From positions 1-15,784 of the forward strand of contig JAVBLF010000056.1 in the NCBI GenBank assembly GCA_031553675.1: a stretch of DNA of 15,784 bases, read 5' to 3'. The notes under the pieces are model-generated. The model was given only the letters and a program-made list of their open reading frames with translations, did not search any database and was not told the DNA's origin. This DNA comes from JAVBLF01 sp031553675 (GTDB lineage: Bacteria; Bacillota; Clostridia; Christensenellales; CALWSW01). Shown piece by piece: positions 5,733-12,061 of the stretch (within the stretch, counting starts at the first letter, position 1; the number at the start of each line of letters is the position of its first letter). A program made the position numbers and the translations under genes.

Positions 5733-6583
5733 ACGGAACGAAGCGCATTCGAAAGGGACTCAAGCGGCGCGCCTTTGCCTATCCTTACCTCGTGTGGATG
5801 GTCGTGCTCATCCTCGCGCCCATGCTTCTGATCGCCTATTATGCCTTCACCGGCACGATCGATGGACGGACGATCTTCACGCTCGAACACATGAAGCGCG
5901 CCTTTGAGCCGATCTTCCTGGGCGTGCTGGGGCATTCGCTGGCGATCGCGCTTGCGGCGACGCTGATTTGTCTGGCGCTGGGTTTTCCCATCGCGTGGCA
6001 GCTCTCGAAAATGCCGCCGCGCAAAAGTGCCATCATTTCGATCTTTTTTATCCTGCCCATGTGGATGAATTTTCTCTTGCGCACCTACGCGTGGATGGCG
6101 CTGCTCGACACGAACGGCCTCGTCAACTCGTTTTTGAAGCTGATCGGCGTCGGGCCGGTCATGCTGCTCTACAACACACAGGCGATCGTGACGGGCATGG
6201 TCTACAACTACATCCCCTTCATGATCCTGCCGATCTACAACGTGTTGCAAAAGATCCCGCGCGCCAACATCGAGGCGGCGCAGGACCTCGGCGCGAACGA
6301 TCGCGAAGTCTTCTCGCGGGTGATCCTGCCGCTGTCGGTGCCGGGCGTCGTGTCGGGCGTGACGATGGTCTTCATCCCGTCGATCACGACCTTCGCGATT
6401 TCAAGGCTCCTGGGCGGCTCGCAGTACATGCTTTACGGCGATTTGATCCAAAATCAATTCATCGAGATGCGCGACTGGAACTTTGGCAGCGCGCTCTCGC
6501 TGATCCTGCTGGGCTTGGTGTTTTTGAGCATGTGGGTGACGAGCGTCTTCGACAAGGGCGAATCGTCGGGTGCGCTCTTATAA
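5720..6583 (+). CDS. potB: PotB, spermidine/putrescine ABC transporter permease
   Basis: One of two membrane subunits of the polyamine importer. At 287 residues with about six hydrophobic segments (the first at roughly 21-43), it carries the EAA loop that docks on PotA: EAAQDLGANDREVFSRVILP (185-204). LLRTYAWMALLDTNGLVN (119-136) is typical of PotB. The ATG at 5720 is preferred over an upstream in-frame start at 5564, because the extra N-terminal stretch lies inside potA and has no membrane-protein character. An AGGGGGGG site precedes it. It overlaps potA by 13 nt and is 15 nt before potC. Confidence 0.93.
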   Translation: MGRLNGTKRIRKGLKRRAFAYPYLVWMVVLILAPMLLIAYYAFTGTIDGRTIFTLEHMKRAFEPIFLGVLGHSLAIALAATLICLALGFPIAWQLSKMPPRKSAIISIFFILPMWMNFLLRTYAWMALLDTNGLVNSFLKLIGVGPVMLLYNTQAIVTGMVYNYIPFMILPIYNVLQKIPRANIEAAQDLGANDREVFSRVILPLSVPGVVSGVTMVFIPSITTFAISRLLGGSQYMLYGDLIQNQFIEMRDWNFGSALSLILLGLVFLSMWVTSVFDKGESSGALL

Positions 6584-6598
6584 GGGAGGGAGGAAGCC

Positions 6599-7462
6599 AT
6601 GAGCCAAAAACAAAGCCGTTCGGGGACGATCTACCTCGCGATCATGCTGGCCTTCCTCTACGCGCCGATCGCGCTGCTGATTTTTTACTCCTTCAACGCC
6701 GGCAAAACCATGGCGAAGTGGGGTGGATTTTCGCTCAAGTGGTACATCGAACTCTTCCACGACAAGACCATCATGAATGCGCTCTCGGTGACGCTGAGCA
6801 TCGCCGTGCTCAGCGCGTTGATCGCGGTCGTGATCGGCACGCTGGCGGCGATCGGCATCGCGTCGATGGGGCGAAAGCCGCGGGCGGCCGTGCTGGCGAT
6901 CACAAACCTGCCGGTGATCAACCCCGATCTCGTGACCGGTCTCTCGCTCATGCTGCTCTTCGTGTCGGCGATCAGCATCATCAACCGCATCGTCCCGTTT
7001 TTCGACGCATCCCTCGGCTATGGGACGCTGCTGATTGCGCACATCACGTTTAACATTCCTTACGTGATTTTGTCCGTCATGCCGAAGCTGCGGCAGTCGA
7101 GCGACATGCTCTACGAGGCGGCGCTCGACCTGGGCGCGTCTCCCATGCAGGCGCTCGTTCGGGTCATCATCCCCGACATCATGCCGGGCATCGTGACGGG
7201 TGCGACGCTGGCGTTCACGCTCTCGCTCGACGACTTCGTCGTCAGCTTCTTCACCCGCCAGGGCGTGCAGAACCTTTCGATCGTCATCTATTCGATGGCG
7301 CGGCGGGGCATCAAACCCGAGATCAACGCGCTGAGCGCGATCATGTTTGTCGTCATCCTGGCACTGCTACTACTGATCAACCTGCGCGGCGTCTATGAAG
7401 ACAAGAAAAACGCGAAAAACACCCTTCGAAGCAAATCGACACAAAGGAGCGTACGGATATGA
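6599..7462 (+). CDS. potC: PotC, spermidine/putrescine ABC transporter permease
   Basis: Second membrane subunit of the polyamine importer, pairing with PotB. It has 287 residues and about six hydrophobic segments, beginning IYLAIMLAFLYAPIALLIFY (11-30) and followed by SFN as in PotC. The EAA loop YEAALDLGASPMQALVRVII (172-191) contacts PotA. The LSLDDFVVSFF segment is characteristic of PotC. The ATG follows a strong GGGAGGGAGGA site. It shares an ATGA overlap with potD. The C-terminal 25 residues are basic and hydrophilic, somewhat longer than needed for the fold. Confidence 0.93.
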   Translation: MSQKQSRSGTIYLAIMLAFLYAPIALLIFYSFNAGKTMAKWGGFSLKWYIELFHDKTIMNALSVTLSIAVLSALIAVVIGTLAAIGIASMGRKPRAAVLAITNLPVINPDLVTGLSLMLLFVSAISIINRIVPFFDASLGYGTLLIAHITFNIPYVILSVMPKLRQSSDMLYEAALDLGASPMQALVRVIIPDIMPGIVTGATLAFTLSLDDFVVSFFTRQGVQNLSIVIYSMARRGIKPEINALSAIMFVVILALLLLINLRGVYEDKKNAKNTLRSKSTQRSVRI

Positions 7463-8592
7463 ATCGAATCGGAATGCGCTGCATGGCGGCGCTTCTCACC
7501 TGCCTGAGCTTGGCAGCGTTTGCCGTCGGATGCCAGCCCGCCCCAAAAGGGAATGGCGCGACGGACGACCCCGCAACGAGCGGCGCGGCGGCCGAAAGCT
7601 CCCCCGAGGCGTCGGGCAAGGGCGAAAAGATGGAGCTCAACGTGCTGAACTGGGGCGACTACATCGACGAAGAAGTGCTCGCCGACTTCGAATCGGAATA
7701 CCCCAACATCACCGTCAATTACGAAGTCATGGCCAGCAACGAGGAGATGCTCGTGCTGCTCTCGACCCAGGGCGCCATTTACGACGTTTGCTTCCCGAGC
7801 GACTATGCCATCCAGAAGCTGATCCAGCTCGATCTGCTCGACAAAATCGACATGAGCAAAGTGCCTAACGTGAGCAACATCGATCCGCGCTTCATGGATC
7901 TGCCCTTCGACCCGGGCAACGCCTATTCGATCCCCTATCACTGGGGCACGGTCGGCATCCTCTACAACAAAACCATGGTCAGCGAGACCGTCGATAACTG
8001 GAGCGTGCTCTGGGATGAGCGCTACAAGAAGCAGATCTTCATGTACGACTCCAAACGCGACACGATCGGCGTCGCGCTCAAGCGGCTGGGCTACTCGCTC
8101 AACACGACGGTGCAGCAGGAGCTCGACGAAGCCAAACAGAGTCTGATCGAGCAGAAACCCCTCGTCACGGCCTATGGCATCGACGACCTGCGCGACAAGA
8201 TGATCAGCGGTTCGGGCGCGCTGGCCGTCGTCTATTCCGGCGACGCCATCGCCGCGATGGCCGAGAACGAAGACCTCGATTACGCCGTGCCGATGGAGGG
8301 CAGCAACATCTGGTACGACAACATGGTCATGCTGAAAAACGGCAAGAATAAGGAAGCGGCCTACCTATTCATGGACTTCCTCTGCCGCGCCGACATCGCC
8401 CAGCGCAACACCGAGTACATTGGCTACTCGACCCCCAACGCGAAGGCGCTCGAAGGCGTCGCGCCCGAGCTTCGCGACAATCCCGTCTACAACCCGCCCC
8501 AAGACGTCATCGACCGCTGCGAACCCTTCGTCGACCTCGGCGACTTCATCAAAGCCTATGACGATGCCTGGACGCAGATCCGCACACAGTAA
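7459..8592 (+). CDS. potD: PotD, polyamine-binding lipoprotein
   Basis: Extracellular substrate-binding protein that delivers spermidine or putrescine to PotBC. It has 377 residues. An N-terminal signal peptide ends in a lipobox AVGC with lipidated Cys25, then a Ser/Ala/Gly-rich linker to about residue 58. The mature fold starts ELNVLNWGDYIDEEVL, matching the NW-x-x-Y segment of PotD-type proteins. Further family features are ASNEEML (92-98), YDVCFPSDYAIQKL (108-121), YHWGTVGILYN and VVYSGDA, which line the binding cleft. The ATG overlaps the potC stop by 4 nt, with AAAGGAG upstream. It is the last gene before a strong terminator. Spermidine versus putrescine preference cannot be read from the sequence. 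Confidence 0.94.
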   Translation: MNRIGMRCMAALLTCLSLAAFAVGCQPAPKGNGATDDPATSGAAAESSPEASGKGEKMELNVLNWGDYIDEEVLADFESEYPNITVNYEVMASNEEMLVLLSTQGAIYDVCFPSDYAIQKLIQLDLLDKIDMSKVPNVSNIDPRFMDLPFDPGNAYSIPYHWGTVGILYNKTMVSETVDNWSVLWDERYKKQIFMYDSKRDTIGVALKRLGYSLNTTVQQELDEAKQSLIEQKPLVTAYGIDDLRDKMISGSGALAVVYSGDAIAAMAENEDLDYAVPMEGSNIWYDNMVMLKNGKNKEAAYLFMDFLCRADIAQRNTEYIGYSTPNAKALEGVAPELRDNPVYNPPQDVIDRCEPFVDLGDFIKAYDDAWTQIRTQ

Positions 8593-8610
8593 ACGAGCGA
8601 CACAGCGATC

Positions 8611-8641
8611 AAAAAAGAGTGGCCAAGCGGTCACTCTTTTT
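8611..8641 (+). terminator. Terminator of the pot operon
   Basis: Stem AAAAAGAGTGGCC paired with GGTCACTCTTTTT (one G-T wobble) around a 4-nt loop, ending in a T-run, 19 nt after potD. The A-run on the other side lets it also stop minus-strand transcripts. Confidence 0.88.
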
Positions 8642-8654
8642 CGATCGAATGTGC

Positions 8655-8710
8655 CCCCTTCCCTCGATATGAGGAAAGCTCCTTTACGCGTGAACCAGTG
8701 AGGGAAGGGG
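8655..8710. repeat. Long inverted repeat, possible REP-like or IS remnant
   Basis: Perfect 11-nt arms CCCCTTCCCTC (8655-8665) and GAGGGAAGGGG (8700-8710) enclose 34 nt. The right arm continues into GGGGACGGTTT, then CTGTGGGGGACG and GGGGTTCTGTGC up to about 8764, phrases that resemble the GGGACGG-type palindromic ends seen around REP-associated transposases in Clostridia. No transposase is present. The rest of the gap to 8983 has no gene. Confidence 0.45.
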
Positions 8711-8851
8711 ACGGTTTCGGGGTACTGTGGGGGACGCTTCATGCAAGGAGCCGGGGTTCTGTGCAAGCACTTCGGCGGGAAGAAAGAATCTCGAAGTGGA
8801 TTGCATATTCCTATCATAAGCGCAGGATTTGAAGAGGGTGTGAACGCGCTA

Positions 8852-8899
8852 TAGATTTTTCATTAACAGATTTAAAACAAAGGATGAATGAAAAATCTA
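8852..8899. repeat. A+T-rich inverted repeat in the potD-deacetylase gap
   Basis: Thirteen-nt perfect arms TAGATTTTTCATT (8852-8864) and AATGAAAAATCTA (8887-8899) with a 22-nt spacer. The local sequence is much more A+T rich than the flanking genes. The arms would pair in RNA from either strand but do not form a typical terminator. The function is unknown. Confidence 0.7.
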
Positions 8900-8983
8900 A
8901 CATTCGAATGGTGGAATAAAGCTCTGTATGAATAGGGAGGAAAAACAGGCATCCATCGTGCGTTTCGACTCCGCCGATACAGC

Positions 8984-9808
8984 CTATTGCCCCGCCAGCG
9001 TGAGGCTGATCAATTCGCCCGGTTCGCCGATGACGTAGCCGTCGGCGCGCAGTTTGTCGATGATCGTGCCCAGCGACTCGACGGGATCGGTGGTCGTGAC
9101 GTGGAAGAGGAACACCATGCCGTTGTGCGCGTTCTCCTGCGCCAGCTTGCAGACGTACTCCTTGCCCTTTGGCTTTTCCCAGTCCTGATAAGCCCAGGTC
9201 CACATGAGCGGCGTCAAACCTTCTTCCTGCGCGATCTCCAAGGTGCGCCGGCAAAATACCCCTTCCGGCGGACGATAAAAGCGCATGTGGCGCGAAAATT
9301 GCTTTTCAAAGGCATCCGACAGCCCTACGATGTCCGCCCGTGCATCGGCTTCGGGAATGGTCGTCGGATTTTTGTGATCGACCGTGTGGTTGCCGACGTC
9401 GTGTCCTTCATCGAGCATGCGCGCGACGAGGTCGGGCTGGCTCTCAAGATACCAGCCCGTGATGAAAAAGACGGCGTGGACCTGTTTTTCCTTCAGCACG
9501 TCGAGCAGCGCGGCGGTGTGGCCTGCCTCGTAGCCCTCGTCGAAGGTGAGATAGACGCGGCTGAGCGCGGGATCGCCCAGGTAGCGGCCGCCGCACGCGT
9601 CGAGCCAGGCTGCGCCGTCTGCGGGCACTTCCGGCGTTTGGTGGCCACCGTCGCGCTTGATGCCCCAGGCACAAGCGCCTGGGGATGCGCTCGTCGTCGC
9701 TGCCCGCCTCGAAGCGACGTGCAGAAATGTGAGGGCCAGCACGAGCGCGACGATGGCGATCAACGCGGCGATCAACCACTTCTTCTTGATAAAATAGACC
9801 CGAAACAT
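8984..9808 (-). CDS. PdaA-like polysaccharide deacetylase (delta-lactam type)
   Basis: Probable membrane-anchored peptidoglycan N-acetylmuramic acid de-N-acetylase. PdaA acts after CwlD in making the muramic delta-lactam of the spore cortex. It has 274 residues: an N-terminal hydrophobic anchor (about 11-30), then a CE4 NodB domain (about 85-270). Motif 1 is TFDEGYE with catalytic Asp90; the second metal Asp of classic CE4 enzymes is Glu91 here, and PdaA itself has Asn at this place. Motif 2 is NHTVDH (His141, His145), motif 3 YRPPEGVF (178-185), motif 4 MWTWAYQDWE (202-211), motif 5 FLFHV with His236. The QDWE and PPEG patterns favour PdaA over chitin deacetylases. The ATG follows GGGGGAA. 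It implies, but does not prove, a spore former. Confidence 0.85.
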   Translation of the reverse strand: MFRVYFIKKKWLIAALIAIVALVLALTFLHVASRRAATTSASPGACAWGIKRDGGHQTPEVPADGAAWLDACGGRYLGDPALSRVYLTFDEGYEAGHTAALLDVLKEKQVHAVFFITGWYLESQPDLVARMLDEGHDVGNHTVDHKNPTTIPEADARADIVGLSDAFEKQFSRHMRFYRPPEGVFCRRTLEIAQEEGLTPLMWTWAYQDWEKPKGKEYVCKLAQENAHNGMVFLFHVTTTDPVESLGTIIDKLRADGYVIGEPGELISLTLAGQ

Positions 9809-9910
9809 GTCATTCCCCCGTTCTTCTCACAGCTTGGGTTACGCCTATACGTATGAGAAAAAAGGGGGAAAGATGACATAGGTCGGGAATTCGACAAATA
9901 AGCGCTGCGC

Positions 9911-10414
9911 TTACGGATTGGGCGTGAAGTCCATTTCCTGCAAGAGGCGTCCAAGAATATGCATGCGTTCACTCAGGCGTTCATCGTCGCGCCCCCAGGC
10001 GTTGCGGAAGAGGTCCATGTCCGTTTCGAGCATGGGGTTGTCGGCACAGAGCGCCACGTTCATCGCGCTTCCCTGCATGCCGATGCGGTCGATCTGGGGC
10101 GTTTCGGCGGTGTACTTGCCGGGGCGGAAGTCCTGCGAGAAAAACATCTTGGCCCGGCAGATCAGGATCGCCAGATCGAGCACGCGGTGCAGCGGCATCT
10201 CCTCCGACATGCGAGACCATTTCTCGCCGGTGTGGCGCCAGACCTTGGCCGACACATCGACGACGCCGCGGTCGCTCCACTGTGCCAGGCCGAGCGATAG
10301 CCCTTTGGCGTGGCTCTCGGCGCCGGGTTCCGACGTGTCGATCTCGGCGTAGTTTTCGACGACGATGACGGGCTTGTGCTTCAGCGTCGTCGGGATTTTG
10401 CTTTCTTCGTTCAT
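9911..10414 (-). CDS. DUF6530 family protein
   Basis: A 167-residue cytoplasmic protein with no signal peptide or membrane segment and no known function. The core HKPVIVVENYAEID, AKGLSLGLAQW, VDVSAKVWRHTGEKWSRMSE and PLHRVLDLAILICRA closely fits my memory of the DUF6530 family found in Clostridia. Conserved Trp, His, Arg and Lys residues cluster in VWRHTGEKWSR (58-68), a possible functional site, but no catalytic motif is recognised. The ATG follows GAAGGGA at about 8 nt spacing. It has its own promoter and an operator-like palindrome, so it is likely regulated separately. A perfect 15-nt palindrome (9899-9913) covers its stop codon. Confidence 0.75.
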   Translation of the reverse strand: MNEESKIPTTLKHKPVIVVENYAEIDTSEPGAESHAKGLSLGLAQWSDRGVVDVSAKVWRHTGEKWSRMSEEMPLHRVLDLAILICRAKMFFSQDFRPGKYTAETPQIDRIGMQGSAMNVALCADNPMLETDMDLFRNAWGRDDERLSERMHILGRLLQEMDFTPNP

Positions 10415-10446
10415 GAGAAGTCATCCCTTCTTTCGGTTAGTAAATC

Positions 10447-10465
10447 AGTAATTTAGTAAATTACT
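10447..10465. promoter_or_regulatory. Operator-like palindrome before the DUF6530 gene
   Basis: AGTAATTT-agt-AAATTACT, 8-nt perfect arms with a 3-nt centre, lies just downstream of the promoter, overlapping the expected start of the transcript. A partial copy, TTAGTAAAT, lies at 10436-10444 and recurs within the palindrome. It suits a dimeric repressor. Confidence 0.5.
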
Positions 10466-10479
10466 AGTTGAGCAAACTC

Positions 10480-10508
10480 ATCATACCCGATCCATTTCGA
10501 TTTGGCAA
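10480..10508 (-). promoter_or_regulatory. Promoter of the DUF6530 gene
   Basis: TTGCCA and TATGAT on the minus strand with 17-nt spacing, lying immediately after the terminator of the upstream gene. The leader is about 60 nt. Confidence 0.7.
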
Positions 10509-10510
10509 GC

Positions 10511-10535
10511 AAAAAAAACGCCTCCCGAGGGAGGC
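10511..10535 (-). terminator. Terminator of the acidic HTH-like gene
   Basis: On the minus strand GCCTCCC-tc-GGGAGGC is followed by a run of eight or more T residues, about 14 nt past the stop codon of the 10549-11259 gene. Confidence 0.9.
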
Positions 10536-10548
10536 ACTTTTGAAGCCA

Positions 10549-11259
10549 TTAGCTTTTGAGCAGCAAATCGACGATCGCGTTGAGACGGTCCCACGCTTCT
10601 TCGTTGTAGCTCGCACGGATCCGAAGCGCGCGGAGCAAAAGCACCATATCGTCTTCGCTGAGTTCCGTTTCTTCGAGTTCTTCCAGCTCTTCGACCAGTT
10701 CTTCCACGGCTTCGGCGAGATCTTCGAATGCCTCGTCGGCGGCCGCGTAGACGTCGAACACTTCGTCCGATTCGTCTTCGTCCGCTTCGATGTCGTCCGC
10801 CTCGTCCGGCTCGACTTCATCCGCTTCTGCGATCGGGTTTTCTTCATCCGCAGCGTCGGGCGTGATCGCTTCATCGTCGGGTGCGGCCTGTTTCCGGCGC
10901 GTATATTTGCGTTTCGGTTTGGTTTCGGCCTCTTCGATCAGCTTTCCATAACCCTTCGCCTGCAGGAAATGTGCCAGCGACGCATCGTTCCAGCCCGCGT
11001 TGTCATCGGTTTCGCCCGAGAGGTAGAAGGGATCGACCAGCAAAGCTTCGGCCATCGTGACGGTCAGACGGGGCATGATCGAACCTTCTCGAAACACGCG
11101 ATATACGGAAGAAACCTTGGTGTTCGCATCGGTGAGTATTTGGTGTTTCGTCGCGCGGGGTGCGCTTTTCCAAAGTTGCTCGACGCGCTCTTTCGTCTTT
11201 TCTTTGTCCGCGCTGACATTGACCCGCTTCAGCCCGTCCAGGATTTTTCGATCGATCAT
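10549..11259 (-). CDS. Unnamed protein: HTH-like N-terminus, basic patch, acidic C-terminal half
   Basis: A 236-residue protein of unknown function. The N-terminus (about 1-85), with LDGLKRVNVSADKEKTKERV, ATKHQILTDANTKVSSVYRV and a segment ending VDPFYLSGE, resembles a small helix-turn-helix DNA-binding domain of a type often seen as hypothetical protein in Clostridia. A short basic patch KPKRKYTRRK (114-123) follows, then a strongly acidic stretch (about 128-205) dominated by Asp, Glu and Ala and predicted helical, for example ELVEELEELEETELSEDD. The last 30 residues are mixed and helical. The ATG has GGAGGG at 7 nt. It is a single-gene unit with its own promoter and terminator. DNA binding is inference; no enzyme motif is visible. 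Confidence 0.8.
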   Translation of the reverse strand: MIDRKILDGLKRVNVSADKEKTKERVEQLWKSAPRATKHQILTDANTKVSSVYRVFREGSIMPRLTVTMAEALLVDPFYLSGETDDNAGWNDASLAHFLQAKGYGKLIEEAETKPKRKYTRRKQAAPDDEAITPDAADEENPIAEADEVEPDEADDIEADEDESDEVFDVYAAADEAFEDLAEAVEELVEELEELEETELSEDDMVLLLRALRIRASYNEEAWDRLNAIVDLLLKS

Positions 11260-11289
11260 GGGTTTGCCCTCCTACGTGTGGTTTTTATT

Positions 11290-11319
11290 ATCGTACCATC
11301 TGCCTGTACAGAATGCCAA
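11290..11319 (-). promoter_or_regulatory. Probable promoter of the acidic HTH-like gene
   Basis: TTGGCA and TACGAT on the minus strand, 18 nt apart, about 30 nt before the start codon. The match is moderate; an alternative -10, GATAAT, overlaps it. Confidence 0.4.
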
Positions 11320-11631
11320 GCAAAAGTTGAAAAACGTGATAATATTGTATGCGCATTCTTCTGAACAAGCTCGCATGGCCATTTTGTTTCGGGCAAAGCG
11401 CGTATGTCTTGATCGACGCACATGACGACAAGTGCAAACCGTGCGATCGCTACGGGCTGCGAATCGATCGGCAAACTGCGGCACTTCTGCGGCGTGAGCG
11501 TAACCTGAAACGCGTGGCGCGAATACAGTGGTAAGAGTGCCGAACAAAACCGCCATCGCAAGGGCGAAACGCTGAGGCGCTTTTTCGAGTCGATACGAGC
11601 CGACATGTTTCGGGGGATTGGAGGACATGCG
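11320..11631. other. Gap upstream of the YmaF-like gene
   Basis: About 310 nt with no gene I can support. It should contain the promoter of the YmaF-like gene, but no clear -35/-10 pair is visible on the plus strand. A 61-codon plus-strand frame at 11349-11534 lacks a ribosome binding site. A minus-strand frame with a signal-peptide-like stretch is discussed under the findings. Confidence 0.5.
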
Positions 11632-12006
11632 ATGAATTGGAATTCTTTCAATGGCTGTGGCAATGGCTGTGGGCCCAGCGACCTCAACGGGGGCGGCTGC
11701 CATACACACGAGTACTGTGGCAGCACGCGCATTGCCGAGGCGCAGACCGACCCGCACAACCATCGCTTTTGCGGTGTGACGGGGCCGGCCATCCCGGCGG
11801 GCAACACCCATTGCCACCGCTTGACAGGCCTGACCGACTTTTTCGAGGACCACTGCCACCGCACCATGGACACGACAGGGCCGGCGATTCCGGTGGGCAA
11901 CGGACGGCATGTCCACTTCTCACGCTGCGCGACGAGCGTTGACGATGGACACCGCCACAACTATATGTTTGCGACGCAGATCGAAAACCCCATCGGCAAC
12001 TGCTGA
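11632..12006 (+). CDS. YmaF-family His/Cys-rich protein
   Basis: A 124-residue small protein of the YmaF family (named after Bacillus subtilis YmaF), function unknown. It has six H-x-H pairs (residues 24/26, 42/44, 60/62, 74/76, 93/95, 107/109) and two copies of TGPAIP-x-GN. This is the repeating H-x-H and TGPAIPVGN pattern of the family, and suggests metal binding by a repetitive beta structure. The first 23 residues are Asn, Gly and Cys rich. There is no signal peptide. The start at 11632 is preferred over 11605 because GGAGG lies 7 nt upstream; the upstream ATG has no such site. The gene ends at a strong bidirectional terminator and converges on the sensor kinase gene. The family call is firm; metal binding is inference. 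Confidence 0.85.
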   Translation: MNWNSFNGCGNGCGPSDLNGGGCHTHEYCGSTRIAEAQTDPHNHRFCGVTGPAIPAGNTHCHRLTGLTDFFEDHCHRTMDTTGPAIPVGNGRHVHFSRCATSVDDGHRHNYMFATQIENPIGNC

Positions 12007-12014
12007 CGGGGATG

Positions 12015-12051
12015 AAAACGCCTCCACGCGCGATGGCTGTGGAGGCGTTTT
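12015..12051. terminator. Shared bidirectional terminator (YmaF-like gene and kinase)
   Basis: Perfect 13-nt arms AAAACGCCTCCAC and GTGGAGGCGTTTT with an 11-nt loop, between two convergent genes, 8 nt after one stop codon and 10 nt after the other. Confidence 0.92.
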
Positions 12052-12061
12052 GTGTTTCAAT

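Noticed and set aside
8884..8919. Eleven-codon frame MNEKSNIRMVE after AAAGG
   Set aside because: Too short to support, and it lies within one arm of an inverted repeat.
8987..9856. Plus-strand frame opposite the PdaA-like gene
   Set aside because: Antisense shadow; the minus-strand product carries all CE4 motifs.
9809..9880. Sporulation sigma-G promoter for the PdaA-like gene
   Set aside because: A CATACGTA stretch resembles a -10 box but the spacing and -35 do not fit, so it cannot be claimed.
10468..11364. Plus-strand frame rich in Phe, Val and Arg opposite the acidic protein
   Set aside because: Its composition is the complement of Glu and Asp codons on the other strand; it also crosses a terminator.
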